A stretch of DNA of 64,000 nt from Knoellia remsis. Lineage in GTDB: Bacteria > Actinomycetota > Actinomycetes > Actinomycetales > Dermatophilaceae. The DNA lies in NCBI RefSeq assembly GCF_003002895.1, contig NZ_PVTI01000018.1, forward strand, positions 19,718 through 83,717. Reading direction: 5' to 3'. Below the pieces are notes generated by a model. It saw only the letters and a list, made by a program, of their open reading frames with translations. It had not been told where the DNA came from and made no database searches. This document shows, piece by piece, positions 1 to 8,638 of this stretch (position 1 is its first letter; every line of letters begins with the position of its first letter). The position numbers and the translations under genes were made by a program.

Positions 1-339
1 GAGCGCGTCAGGTCGAAGCTCTACGAGGTCGTATTCGTCGAGGGCGTCCACCAGTGCCTCGAGCGCGTCATCAAACAACGCAAGCAGCGCGTCGTTCGTG
101 ATGTTTCCAGTGGCGACGATCAGCAGCTTCGCGGGGCGTCCCGTCAGAAGGTGACTGTCCCGGAAGTCACGATCCTTGGTGACGACGACCCGTTGTTCGT
201 TATCCGCGAACTCGGTGATCTGTTGATCGGTCGAACGGTTGCCATCGGGTAGGGCGCTTGTGTGAATGGTCGGGTGCCCAGCGGCGTGGATGGCCACCGC
301 CAACCGTGGTGGCAGTTGCGCATCAACGAGAAACTTCAC
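1..339 (-). CDS. DUF5615 PIN-like toxin, 3' end outside window
   Basis: A GTG-started reading frame of 113 codons runs off the left edge. It begins V-K-F-L-V-D-A-Q-L-P-P-R-L, the N-terminus typical of DUF5615 (Mut7-C/PIN-like) proteins, with the conserved early Asp. It continues through an H-T-S-A-L-P-D-G segment and V-V-V-T-K-D-R-D-F, where the second acidic cluster of this PIN-like fold lies. Its GTG overlaps the TGA of the upstream DUF433 gene (GTGA), so the two are translationally coupled. DUF433/DUF5615 pairs are known as VapBC-like toxin-antitoxin modules, the second gene being the putative RNase toxin. No stop codon is visible in the window, so the C-terminus cannot be judged. Confidence 0.85.
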   Translation of the reverse strand, partial: MKFLVDAQLPPRLAVAIHAAGHPTIHTSALPDGNRSTDQQITEFADNEQRVVVTKDRDFRDSHLLTGRPAKLLIVATGNITNDALLALFDDALEALVDALDEYDLVELRPDAL

Positions 340-578
340 GCCGCCCCGAGGGGCCCTATGTGATGTCCACCGGCCGCCAGAGCGCCGAACTCAAGGGCCG
401 CCAAAAGGTCGTCGCGTTCGAGGTCCGGATAGTCCGCCACAACCTCATCAATACTCATGCCGCTGGAGAGAAGCTCCAAGAGCATCTGTACGGGGTAACG
501 AAGGCCCCGGACCACCGGCTGACCATGGCACACCGCGGCATCGGTGGTGATGCGGTCCAGTCGCGACATGTCGTCCAT
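336..578 (-). CDS. DUF433 antitoxin-like protein
   Basis: An 80-residue protein with the DUF433 hallmarks: L-D-R-I-T-T-D near the start, C-H-G-Q-P-V-V-R-G in the middle, then M-S-I-D-E-V-V-A-D-Y-P-D-L. These form the winged/helix-turn-helix-like fold of VapB45-type antitoxins. The frame stays open for 45 codons upstream, but the family begins near M-D-D-M, so I chose that ATG; a second ATG three codons later is possible. It overlaps the DUF5615 gene by four bases. Likely role: DNA-binding antitoxin that represses its own operon and neutralises the downstream toxin. Function is inferred from family and pairing only. Confidence 0.85.
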   Translation of the reverse strand: MDDMSRLDRITTDAAVCHGQPVVRGLRYPVQMLLELLSSGMSIDEVVADYPDLERDDLLAALEFGALAAGGHHIGPLGAA

Positions 579-725
579 GGTAGCGACGGAGTGGGACAGC
601 AGAATCCGACCGGCCGGCCACGGAACTTCCGGTCCTTGGAAAGGCGTGAGATGCGCCGCCTTCGAGAGGACCGGGAAGACGGGCTCAGGCGGCGGCCCGA
701 GCTTTCGGACCACCGCCTCCCTGTG

Positions 726-799
<74 letters not shown>

Positions 800-901
800 T
801 GGCTCGCCCTCTCGTTGCCTTGAGAGCGAACGAAACCATATCCCACGCTGCCGGTGCTCTCCCAATCGCCCCAAGGCACGTCGCACGCCGGCTCCGCCCA
901 C

Positions 902-1606
902 CTAGGGACAGCCGAGGATGCCCGCCGGATCGGCGATGTCGACGACCTCTCCGCGCGGGTTGAGGGTCACCGTCACGTCCCCGCGGTCGAAAGAGGTCAA
1001 GACGAGTCGCCCCTCTCCGTCCATGACCACGGACTCCAGGCTGTTGTCGGGACTGTCGCCGTTGATGCAGGCGATCTCGCTCTCCCGCGCGAAAACCCCG
1101 CTGGTGTCGCGGATCGACACGATCCACAGCGGGTCGATGACCGCGAGCCCTTCGGTCACCAGCACCTCGTAGTTCGTGTCCGACACCCGCACGGACTCGG
1201 GCGTGCCGACTCGGAAGACCGCGCCGATGAGCACGAGCGCCCCCACCGCCGACGTCGTCAGCAGTACCGTGACGACCTTCACGCCCCGATCCCAGCGGGA
1301 GGTGAGGGCGGCCACGCAGACACATGCGCCTGCGGCGATGACGAGAACCGTCGTCGTGGGGAACGACGCGGGCAGAGCACTGAGGGACCAGCCACCCGAT
1401 ACGGCGATCCCGGCGAGAACGAGCATCAGCGCGGCACCCCCGAGCCAGCCGAGGACAACTGGCCAGGAGCTTCTTCGTGCCGTCGCCCGTTGGACGCCAT
1501 CCCCCTGCCGCAGTGGCGGCCATGAGTCCGGCCGGGTGGAGCCCGGTGCCTCAGTGCGCCTGTCATCGGCCGACCCTCGACTCATGGGCCGATTGTCACC
1601 TGTCAT
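902..1606 (-). CDS. Membrane protein of unknown function
   Basis: A 234-residue protein with a hydrophilic, Arg-rich N-terminus of about 45 residues and three hydrophobic stretches at roughly 49-70, 82-100 and 112-131. A C-terminal soluble domain of about 100 residues follows, presumably extracytoplasmic. It ends G-I-L-G-C-P. I recognise no family. It starts only a few bases after the chrA stop and reads the same way, so it may be co-transcribed. A start 21 bases downstream (M-S-R-G) is equally plausible and has an AGGTGA upstream. Confidence 0.6.
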   Translation of the reverse strand: MTGDNRPMSRGSADDRRTEAPGSTRPDSWPPLRQGDGVQRATARRSSWPVVLGWLGGAALMLVLAGIAVSGGWSLSALPASFPTTTVLVIAAGACVCVAALTSRWDRGVKVVTVLLTTSAVGALVLIGAVFRVGTPESVRVSDTNYEVLVTEGLAVIDPLWIVSIRDTSGVFARESEIACINGDSPDNSLESVVMDGEGRLVLTSFDRGDVTVTLNPRGEVVDIADPAGILGCP

Positions 1607-1612
1607 TCGCGC

Positions 1613-3019
1613 TCAGCGGATGAGACTCGCGACAAAGGTTGCGAGCCCGAGGGCGGCGCACAGACCGAGGGTGCGCAGCGGGCTCCAGCCGCGCCAGAAG
1701 ATCATCGCCAGCGCCACACCCGTGATCCCGAACGCCACCGGATCCCACGTGTCGAGGACGGGCAGCTCGAGACGCACGGGGCCGGACTGGACCTTCCGCG
1801 TGACGTCTAACAGCGTGTGCAGGGAGAAGAAGACAGCGAGGTTGGCGATGACGCCGACCACCCCGGCCGTGATTCCGGTGAGCGCCGCCGAGAGATGCGT
1901 GTTGCTGCGCAACCGCTCGACGTAGGGCGCCCCCAGCAGGACGAAGAGGAAGCACGGCACGAACGTCACCCACGTCACGAGCAGCGACGCGAGCACGGCC
2001 GCGACCCACGGGTCGAGGACACCGGGGTTGCGGTACGCCCCGACGAAGGCGACGAACTGGACGACCATGATGAGCGGTCCGGGGGTCGTCTCCGCGAGGG
2101 CGAGGCCGCGCACCATCTCGCCGGGAGCGAGCCAGCCATACACGCTGACGGCCTGCTGTGCGACATATGCGAGGACGGCATACGCCCCGCCGAAGGTGAC
2201 CACGGCGGCACCGGAGAAGAAGAGCCCCTGGTCGGTGAAGACGCTGGTGCCGAGGCTGCCCGCGAGGAGCGCGACCACCGCGACGGGCGCGAACCACAGC
2301 ACCAGACCCAGCACGACGACGCCGAGGGACCGGCGGGCCGACGGCAGCTCGTGGTGCAGGGCGTCGTCGCTGACGAGAGGGGCGGGCCCGTCGTCGCCGC
2401 CGTCGCTGGAGCCGCCGCCGAGGTCACCGACACGGCGGCTGAGGAGCCAGCCGGCGACCGCGGACGCGAACACGACCACCGGGAACGGCACCCCGAACAG
2501 GGTCAGCGCGGCGAACGCTCCGACGGCGATCGCGACGAGTCCGGGATGGCGCAGCGCGCGCCGGCCCACGCGGTACACGGCGTGCACGACGATCGCGATG
2601 ACGGCCGGCGCGACCCCGGCGAAGAGCGCTGCCACGAGGTCGGTTTCGCCGTACGCGACGTAGATCCCCGACAGGACGAGCAGGGCCACGACCCCGGGCA
2701 GGACGAAGAGTCCGCCGGCGATGAGGCCTCCCCGCACGCCGTTGAGCAGCCAGCCGGTGTAGATCGCCAGCTGCTGCGCCTCCGGCCCGGGCAGGAGCAT
2801 GCAGTAGTTCAGGGCGTGGAGGAACCGCCTCTGACCGATCCAGCGCTTCTCGTCGACGAGCTTGTGCTGCATGACGGCGATCTGGCCGGCCGGCCCACCG
2901 AACGTCTGCAGCGAGATGGCGAACCACGCGCGCGTCGCCTCCCGCAGCGGGATGACGTCACCGCCCGTCGGGTGGGCTCCGCCCCCGGCGGGTGGTTCGG
3001 TGTGGTCGGCGGCAGTCAC
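1613..3019 (-). CDS. chrA: Chromate transporter ChrA (long, two-domain form)
   Basis: A polytopic protein of about 468 residues. The first half carries the CHR signature (S-L-Q-T-F-G-G-P-A-G-Q-I-A-V-M and L-P-G-P-E-A-Q-Q-L-A). The second half repeats it in diverged form (V-V-T-F-G-G-A-Y-A-V-L and T-T-P-G-P-L-I-M-V-V-Q-F). That is the duplicated long-chain ChrA architecture that expels chromate in exchange for protons. A Gly/Asp-rich linker joins the halves. The start is a GTG 25 bases downstream of the der stop (V-T-A-A-D-H); no strong ribosome site is visible, so the exact start is less certain. It follows der on the same strand. Chromate as substrate is inferred from family. Confidence 0.88.
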   Translation of the reverse strand: MTAADHTEPPAGGGAHPTGGDVIPLREATRAWFAISLQTFGGPAGQIAVMQHKLVDEKRWIGQRRFLHALNYCMLLPGPEAQQLAIYTGWLLNGVRGGLIAGGLFVLPGVVALLVLSGIYVAYGETDLVAALFAGVAPAVIAIVVHAVYRVGRRALRHPGLVAIAVGAFAALTLFGVPFPVVVFASAVAGWLLSRRVGDLGGGSSDGGDDGPAPLVSDDALHHELPSARRSLGVVVLGLVLWFAPVAVVALLAGSLGTSVFTDQGLFFSGAAVVTFGGAYAVLAYVAQQAVSVYGWLAPGEMVRGLALAETTPGPLIMVVQFVAFVGAYRNPGVLDPWVAAVLASLLVTWVTFVPCFLFVLLGAPYVERLRSNTHLSAALTGITAGVVGVIANLAVFFSLHTLLDVTRKVQSGPVRLELPVLDTWDPVAFGITGVALAMIFWRGWSPLRTLGLCAALGLATFVASLIR

Positions 3020-3044
3020 ACCGGAGAGTCTGCCGCGAGGAGGC

Positions 3045-4526
3045 TCAGCGGCGGGAGCGCTTCTCACGCACGCGCACGGACACCTCGATGGGCGTGCCCT
3101 CGAAGCCGAACTCCTCACGCAGGCGGCGCTCGACGAACCGGCGGTACCCGGCCTCGATGAAGCCGGACGCGAAGAGCACGAACCGCGGCGGCCGCGTCGA
3201 CGCCTGGGTGGCGAAGAGGATGCGCGGCTGCTTGCCGCCGCGCACTGGGTGCGGGTGCCCGGCGACGATCTCACCGAGGAAGCTGTTGAGCCGGCCGGTC
3301 GGGATCCGGGTGTCCCAGGAGTCGAGCGAGGTCTCGAGCGCCGGCACGAGCCGGTCCATGTGCCGGCCCGTCGTCGCGGACACGTTGACCCGCGGGGCCC
3401 ACGGGATCTGCACGAGCTCGCGCTCGATCTCCCGCTCGAGGTAGTGGCGGCGCTCCTCGTCGGTGAGGTCCCACTTGTTGTAGGCAATGACCAGAGCACG
3501 ACCGGCGTCGACGACCTGCTGGACGATGCGGATGTCCTGCTCGGTGATCGGCACCGACGCGTCGATGAGGACGATCGCGACCTCCGCCTTCTCGAGCGCG
3601 GTCTGGGTGCGCAGCGAGGCGTAGAAGTCGGCGCCGCGGGTCTGGTGCACCCGGCGGCGGATACCGGCCGTGTCGACGAAGCGCCACTCCTTGCCGCCGA
3701 GCTCGATGAGCTCGTCGACGGGGTCGCGGGTCGTGCCGGCGACGTCGTCGACGACGACGCGGTCCGACCCGGCAAGACGGTTGAGCAGCGAGGACTTGCC
3801 GACGTTCGGGCGACCGAGGAGGGCGACCCGGCGAGGCCCCCCGCGGGCATACGCACCGAAGACCGCGGACTTCTCCGGGAGCACGTCGAGAATGGCATCG
3901 AGGGCGTCACCACTGCCCCGGCCGTGGAGCGCCGACACCGGCCACGGTTGCCCGAGGCCGAGGTTCCACAGCGCGGCGGCGTCGGCCTCGAACCGTTGGT
4001 CGTCGACCTTGTTCGCGACGAGGACGACGGGCTTGCCCGAACGGCGCAGCAGCTTGACGACCGCGGCGTCGTCGTCGGTCGCGCCCACGACGGCGTCGAC
4101 GACGAAGAGGACGACGTCGGCGAGCTCGACGGCGATCTCGGCCTGCTCGGCGACGCGCAGGTGGATGCCCTTCGCGTCGATGGCCCAGCCGCCGGTGTCG
4201 ACGAGGGTGAACCGGCGCCCGCTCCACTCGGCGTCGTAGGCGACGCGGTCGCGCGTGACCCCGGGGACGTCCTCGACGACGGCTTCGCGCCGGCCGAGGA
4301 TGCGGTTGACGAGGGTCGACTTGCCGACGTTCGGGCGGCCGACGACAGCGACGACTGGAACCTGCTCGAGGGCCGCTTCGTGGGCGATGTCGGCGTCGTC
4401 GCGGTCGACAAGCGCAAGGTCCTCGTCGCTGAGGTCGAACTCGTCGAGACCCGCCCGCAGGGCCGTGGCGACGGACTCGTCGGTCGCGGCGCCCTCGTCA
4501 GGAGTCGGGTTCTCGGAAGTCGTCAT
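3045..4526 (-). CDS. der: Ribosome-assembly GTPase Der (EngA)
   Basis: A 493-residue tandem GTPase. It has two G1 loops (G-R-P-N-V-G-K-S at about 63-70 and again at about 238-245), D-T-G-G and D-T-A-G G3 motifs, N-K-V-D and N-K-W-D G4 motifs, and a basic C-terminal KH-like domain ending in R-E-K-R-S-R-R. Der acts in late maturation of the 50S subunit. A roughly 55-residue acidic N-terminal extension precedes the first G domain, as in other actinobacteria. A GGGGGAG element sits about 10 bases before the chosen ATG; another ATG three codons upstream overlaps it. In actinobacteria der normally lies next to cmk; here an alpha/beta hydrolase and a repeat tract separate them. Confidence 0.96.
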   Translation of the reverse strand: MTTSENPTPDEGAATDESVATALRAGLDEFDLSDEDLALVDRDDADIAHEAALEQVPVVAVVGRPNVGKSTLVNRILGRREAVVEDVPGVTRDRVAYDAEWSGRRFTLVDTGGWAIDAKGIHLRVAEQAEIAVELADVVLFVVDAVVGATDDDAAVVKLLRRSGKPVVLVANKVDDQRFEADAAALWNLGLGQPWPVSALHGRGSGDALDAILDVLPEKSAVFGAYARGGPRRVALLGRPNVGKSSLLNRLAGSDRVVVDDVAGTTRDPVDELIELGGKEWRFVDTAGIRRRVHQTRGADFYASLRTQTALEKAEVAIVLIDASVPITEQDIRIVQQVVDAGRALVIAYNKWDLTDEERRHYLEREIERELVQIPWAPRVNVSATTGRHMDRLVPALETSLDSWDTRIPTGRLNSFLGEIVAGHPHPVRGGKQPRILFATQASTRPPRFVLFASGFIEAGYRRFVERRLREEFGFEGTPIEVSVRVREKRSRR

Positions 4527-4628
4527 GCCGACCATTCTCCCCCAGCCGTGGCCATGCTCGGTTCAGTGTGGCGGAGGGGAGGAATTGGTGAGTTGCGCAC
4601 GCACGGCGAGCGGCCGGCATACCGCAGG

Positions 4629-4750
4629 CTGCAACCGCAACGGACAATCAGTGCGGCAGGCTGCAGCCGCAACGGGCAATCAGTGCGGCGCAACGCGACC
4701 GCAACGGGCAATCAGTGCGGCGGGGCGCAACCAGAACGGGCAATCAGTCG
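4629..4750 (-). repeat. Four-copy 32-bp tandem repeat upstream of der
   Basis: Four imperfect copies of a 32-bp unit containing GCAACGGGCAATCAGTGCGG, with equivalent positions at 4637, 4669, 4701 and 4733. The last copy runs up to the stop of the alpha/beta hydrolase. The shared core, read on the other strand, begins ACTGATTGC, as do the arms of the hairpin near 14.1 kb. A CGGCATACC copy of the window-wide octamer lies just before the array. No coding capacity is apparent. Confidence 0.8.
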
Positions 4751-4754
4751 GGAG

Positions 4755-5639
4755 TCAGGGGGTGGGGCGGACGCGGTCGAGGATCGTCCGGGCCACGAGG
4801 GCCGGCTCGGTCTCGGGGAGCCAGTGGCCGCCGTCGACCTCGACGAACCGGTAGTCGGCATCCACCCACCGCGCTGTCGCCTCGGCGGCCTCGCGCCCCA
4901 GGGCCGGATCCTTCGACCCCCACAGCAGCGTCGCCGGTACCTGGATCCGCCGCGTACCAGCGCCGTCGCTGCCACCCCGAGCGCCGCGCAACCGGCGCGG
5001 CAGCAGCTCACGCGGCCCCGGCATGAGGTCCCCGCCGAGCGGCAACGCGCGGTACCACGCGAGCCCGCCCGCGGCCGCACCCGGCTCACGGAAGCGGGCG
5101 GCATACCGCTTCGCCTCCTCGCGCGGCAGACCGATGCCGCGCAACACGGCATACAGGCGCCGCCCGAGGAACGCCTCGGGCAGCTTCGGCACCTGGAACG
5201 CCGCCATGTACCAGCTCATCCGTGCCTGCTGGGGTCGCCGCAGCGCCGCCGCGAACGCGCGATGGTGCGGCACCGACACCGACATGACGGAGTGCAGCCG
5301 CTCGGGGTGCTGCTCGGCGAACGCCCACGCGACGGCGCCGCCCCAGTCGTGCCCGACGAGATGGACCTTTTCGGCGCCTGTCGCGTCGATCGCCGCGACG
5401 ACATCGGCGACGAGCTCCTTCATGGCGTATGCCGCCCGCTCGCGCGGTCGCGCGCGCGGTGAGTAGCCGCGCTGGTCGAAGGCGACGACGCGCAGGCCTT
5501 CGGCGGTGAGCTCGCGGCCGACGGCGTCCCACGTCCCCCGGTCCTGCGGCCAGCCGTGCAGGAGCATGACGACCTCGCCGTCCTCCGGTCCGGTGTCGGT
5601 GACGTCGAAGGTCAGACCGTCTCGGGTGAACTCACGCAT
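4755..5639 (-). CDS. Alpha/beta hydrolase, epoxide-hydrolase-like
   Basis: A 294-residue alpha/beta-hydrolase. It shows the oxyanion motif L-L-H-G-W-P near residue 27, the nucleophile elbow G-H-D-W-G-G near 97-102 (Asp nucleophile, as in epoxide hydrolases and dehalogenases), a cap region, an acidic residue in L-L-W-G-S-K-D, and the catalytic His in V-D-G-G-H-W-L-P. The W-P after H-G and the D-W-G-G elbow favour an epoxide hydrolase over an esterase. No signal peptide. The substrate cannot be told. It is inserted between cmk and der, which are adjacent in many relatives, and is flanked by a repeat tract. Confidence 0.85.
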   Translation of the reverse strand: MREFTRDGLTFDVTDTGPEDGEVVMLLHGWPQDRGTWDAVGRELTAEGLRVVAFDQRGYSPRARPRERAAYAMKELVADVVAAIDATGAEKVHLVGHDWGGAVAWAFAEQHPERLHSVMSVSVPHHRAFAAALRRPQQARMSWYMAAFQVPKLPEAFLGRRLYAVLRGIGLPREEAKRYAARFREPGAAAGGLAWYRALPLGGDLMPGPRELLPRRLRGARGGSDGAGTRRIQVPATLLWGSKDPALGREAAEATARWVDADYRFVEVDGGHWLPETEPALVARTILDRVRPTP

Positions 5640-5741
5640 GGGCGCAACCTACCGGCGGTGCTGGCTGTGGCCCGGCGAGCGTGCCCCGTCCCACAGCGGG
5701 GCCGATGGTCAGCCGCGATCGACGGTCGGACGCGACCGAGG

Positions 5742-6461
5742 TCAGGCCCGTGCGTGGCCGGCGACAGAGGCGACGACGGCGAGGACGGCCTCGACGCTCT
5801 CGTCGAAGTCGAGGTCCGAGGTGTCCACCGTGACGACGCCGTCCGCGGCGACGGTGAACTGCGAGACGGCCGAGTCGTCCCGGTCGCGGCGCAGCACCTG
5901 GTCGCGGGTCGCGGCGATGGCGGCCTCGTCGGCGGTTCCGTGGACCTCGGTGGAGCGACGGCGCAGCCGCGCCTCCTCGCTCGCCGTGAGCAGGATCCGC
6001 ACGAGCGCGTCCGGTGCGACGACGGTCGTGATGTCACGCCCCTCCGCCACGACGCCACCGGTCTCGGCGGCGATGGCCGCCATCCGGTCGCGCTGCAGCT
6101 GTTGCAGGATCGGGCGGACGCCGACGTTCGTCGCGACCTTGGACACCTGCGAGCTGATCTCGGTGGTCCGGATGTCGGCGGTGACGTCGGTGCCGCCGAC
6201 GATGACGCGCTGGTTGCTCGGGTCGGTCGTCTGCTCCAGCGGCCAGTCCTGCGCGACCGTGACGACCGCGGCCTCGTCGGTGAGGTCGACGCCCTGGTCG
6301 AGGCACCACCACGTGAGCGCGCGGTACATCGCACCGGTGTCGAGGTAGCCGACGCCGAGCCGGGTCGCAACGGCCTTCGAGACGCTCGACTTGCCCGAGC
6401 CGGAGGGCCCGTCGATCGCGATCGTCAGTGCCGGGCCGGTGCTCGGGGTGTCAGCGCTCAT
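5742..6461 (-). CDS. cmk: Cytidylate kinase
   Basis: A 239-residue NMP kinase with the P-loop D-G-P-S-G-S-G-K-S-S at about 17-26, followed by Y-L-D-T-G-A-M-Y-R-A, the cytidylate kinase signature. Further on are G-R-D-I-T-T-V-V and the lid segment with R-L-R-R-R-S. It phosphorylates CMP and dCMP. Length matches the family. It lies downstream of tyrA on the same strand, in the order scpA-scpB-rluB-(tyrA)-cmk-der common in actinobacteria. Confidence 0.96.
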   Translation of the reverse strand: MSADTPSTGPALTIAIDGPSGSGKSSVSKAVATRLGVGYLDTGAMYRALTWWCLDQGVDLTDEAAVVTVAQDWPLEQTTDPSNQRVIVGGTDVTADIRTTEISSQVSKVATNVGVRPILQQLQRDRMAAIAAETGGVVAEGRDITTVVAPDALVRILLTASEEARLRRRSTEVHGTADEAAIAATRDQVLRRDRDDSAVSQFTVAADGVVTVDTSDLDFDESVEAVLAVVASVAGHARA

Positions 6462-6515
6462 GGGTGGAGAGGATACGGTCCCGCGTCGGCCGGGCGGTCG
6501 TCAGCCAGGCCGGCG

Positions 6516-7658
6516 TCAGCCGTGCAGGCGCCAGCCGCGGGCCTGCAGCCCCTCGGCGAGCTCAGCGGCAGCGGCCGGCACGACGTCGACCTCGGCGAGC
6601 CCGAACGCCTGGCCCAACCCGTGGTCGAGGTGGAACTCCTCGATGTTCGTGCCGATCTCGCCGACGTCGGCGAAGAGTCGCCCGAGCTGCCCCGGCTCGT
6701 CCGGGATGAGCACCCGGACCGTTTCGTATGCCGTGGGTGCGGCACCGTGCTTCCCGGGGATCCGCGCGTGGCCGGCGTTGCCTGCGGCGATGGCCCGGGC
6801 GAGGGTGCCGCGGGCACCGGGTGCGTCGGAGTCGGCATCCAGCGCGTCGAGGGCCGCGATGACGCCGTCGAGGTCGCTCGCGATGGCGCGCAGCACGTCA
6901 CGCACGGCGGTCGCGTTGCCGGAGAGGATCTGGGTCCACAGGTGCGGGTCGCTCGCGGCGATGCGGGTGACGTCCCGAAGTCCCTGCCCGGAGAGCGCGA
7001 CGGCGGACCCGTCCAGGTCCTCGAGGCGGGCGGCGACGAGGCTCGCCATCAGCTGGGGCACGTGCGAGACCGACGCGACGGCGGCGTCGTGGTCGCCGGG
7101 TGGCAGGACGATGACCTCGGCGCCGACGGTGCGCGCGACGTGGGCGACGAGCTCCCGAGCCTGCTCGCCTGTCTCCTCGGTGGGCGTGAGGACCCACGCG
7201 CGTCCGTGGAAGAGGTCGTGCCGGCCGGCGACGGCCCCGCTGCGCTCGCGCCCGGCCATGGGGTGCGACCCGCAGAACCGCGTGAGGTCGGCGCCGCGAG
7301 CGCGCAGGTCGTCGATGACAGTCGCCTTGACGGACGCGACGTCGGTGACGGCGGCCTGCGGCCATCGGTCGAGCGCGTCCGCGACGCAGCCGGCGGTGAC
7401 GTCGGGCGGGGTGGCGACGACGACGAGGTCGGGGTGCGCTGCCGGCCCGTCGCCCTCTCCCCTCTGGCCGGGTGGTGCCGTGCTCGTCGGCGTCGTCGAC
7501 CCGGCACCGAGGTCGCGGGCGAGAGCGGCGTTCGTGCTCGAGATGTCCTCGAGCGTCACCGGCCAGCCGGCCCGGGTCAGCGCGAGTCCGAGGCTGGTGC
7601 CGATGAGGCCGGTGCCGACGACGTGGACTCTGGGGTCCGTCGAGGTGGGGGTGGTCAT
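6516..7658 (-). CDS. tyrA: Prephenate dehydrogenase with ACT domain
   Basis: About 380 residues. The NAD(P) fold comes first (V-V-G-T-G-L-I-G near 13-20). The catalytic region G-S-H-P-M-A-G-R-E-R-S-G at about 130-141 supplies the His. A helical dimerisation domain follows, then a C-terminal ACT domain beginning near V-R-V-L-I-P-D-E-P-G-Q-L-G-R-L-F. It converts prephenate to 4-hydroxyphenylpyruvate in tyrosine synthesis; the ACT domain suggests feedback control by tyrosine. A GTG five codons upstream overlaps the rluB stop as GTGA and may be the true start. I took the ATG because the NAD fold begins soon after. Confidence 0.93.
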   Translation of the reverse strand: MTTPTSTDPRVHVVGTGLIGTSLGLALTRAGWPVTLEDISSTNAALARDLGAGSTTPTSTAPPGQRGEGDGPAAHPDLVVVATPPDVTAGCVADALDRWPQAAVTDVASVKATVIDDLRARGADLTRFCGSHPMAGRERSGAVAGRHDLFHGRAWVLTPTEETGEQARELVAHVARTVGAEVIVLPPGDHDAAVASVSHVPQLMASLVAARLEDLDGSAVALSGQGLRDVTRIAASDPHLWTQILSGNATAVRDVLRAIASDLDGVIAALDALDADSDAPGARGTLARAIAAGNAGHARIPGKHGAAPTAYETVRVLIPDEPGQLGRLFADVGEIGTNIEEFHLDHGLGQAFGLAEVDVVPAAAAELAEGLQARGWRLHG

Positions 7659-7669
7659 GCCGGGCTCGC

Positions 7670-8638
7670 TCACATGCCGGCTGCGGAGTAGAGGTCGCCG
7701 ACCTCGCCCTTGGTGAGCTTGCGCCACTTGCCGGGCTTGGTGTCGCCCAGCCGGATCGGACCGACCTGCGTCCGCACGAGCGACTGCACGGGGTGGCCCA
7801 CCTCGGCGAGGAGCCGCCGCACGATGTGCTTGCGGCCTTCGTGCAGAACGACCTCGACGATCGCCTTGCCGGGCTGGCTGTCGACGATGCGGAACGAGTC
7901 GACCGAGGCCGGGCCGTCGTCGAGCTCGACGCCCTCGCGCAGCCGCTTGCCGAGGTCGCGCGGGATCGGCCCGGGGACCTGCGCGAGGTAGGTCTTGAGG
8001 ACGCCGTACTTCGGGTGCTGCAGCCGGTGCGCCAGCTCGCCGTCGTTGGTGAGGATGAGCAGGCCCTCGGTGTCGGCGTCGAGACGGCCCACGTGGAAGA
8101 GACGCTCCTTGCGGTCGCCGACGTAGTTGCCGATGTCGATGCGGCCGAGCTCGTCGTTCATCGACGTGACGACGTTGAGCGGCTTGTTGAAGGCGAGGTA
8201 GACCCGGGACTCGTCGAGCGTGACGCGCACGCCGTCGACGTGGACGACCTGGTCGGGCCGGATGCGCACACCGAGCTCGGTGACGATCTGGCCATCGACC
8301 TCGACGCGGCCGTCGGCGATGAGCTGCTCGCAGACCCGTCGCGAGCCGACTCCGGCTCCGGCGAGGAGCTTCTGCAGCCGTATGCCGTCCGGGTCGTGGA
8401 CGTCGACGCTCGGCTGTGGTGGTCGCTGCTTGGGCTGGGTCGGCTGGCTGCGCTTCGTCGTCGCGCCTCCGCGCGGGCGGCCGGATCCGCCCTGGCCGCC
8501 GCGGCTGGGTCCGCCGCGTCCCTGACCGGGGCCGCCCTGACCGGGTCGGCCCTGACCGGAGCCGCCCCGGCGGCCACCACCGGAGCCGGCGCCACGGCCC
8601 GCTCCCCCGCCTCCGCGGCGGTCCCTGGGGGGCGTCAT
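7670..8638 (-). CDS. rluB: RsuA/RluB-family rRNA pseudouridine synthase with Gly/Arg-rich extension
   Basis: A 322-residue protein. Residues 1-80 are a low-complexity Gly/Arg/Gln tract. An S4 RNA-binding domain follows (I-R-L-Q-K-L-L-A-G-A-G-V-G-S-R-R, about 86-135). The catalytic domain has G-R-L-D-A-D-T-E-G-L-L at about 184-193, with Asp187 as the catalytic residue, and the C-terminal G-R-K-H-I-V-R-R-L motif. RluB modifies 23S rRNA near the peptidyl-transferase centre. The gene overlaps scpB by four bases, the usual actinobacterial scpA-scpB-rluB arrangement. The disordered RGG-like tail is the only odd element. Confidence 0.94.
   Translation of the reverse strand: MTPPRDRRGGGGAGRGAGSGGGRRGGSGQGRPGQGGPGQGRGGPSRGGQGGSGRPRGGATTKRSQPTQPKQRPPQPSVDVHDPDGIRLQKLLAGAGVGSRRVCEQLIADGRVEVDGQIVTELGVRIRPDQVVHVDGVRVTLDESRVYLAFNKPLNVVTSMNDELGRIDIGNYVGDRKERLFHVGRLDADTEGLLILTNDGELAHRLQHPKYGVLKTYLAQVPGPIPRDLGKRLREGVELDDGPASVDSFRIVDSQPGKAIVEVVLHEGRKHIVRRLLAEVGHPVQSLVRTQVGPIRLGDTKPGKWRKLTKGEVGDLYSAAGM

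Noticed and set aside
3045..4417. A long minus-strand frame joined to chrA and covering der in another phase
   Set aside because: It is Ser/Arg/Thr-rich shadow sequence in the wrong phase of der; only the part from the GTG at 3019 matches ChrA.
4629..4750. CRISPR array
   Set aside because: Units are contiguous with no unique spacers of constant length and no cas genes are near.
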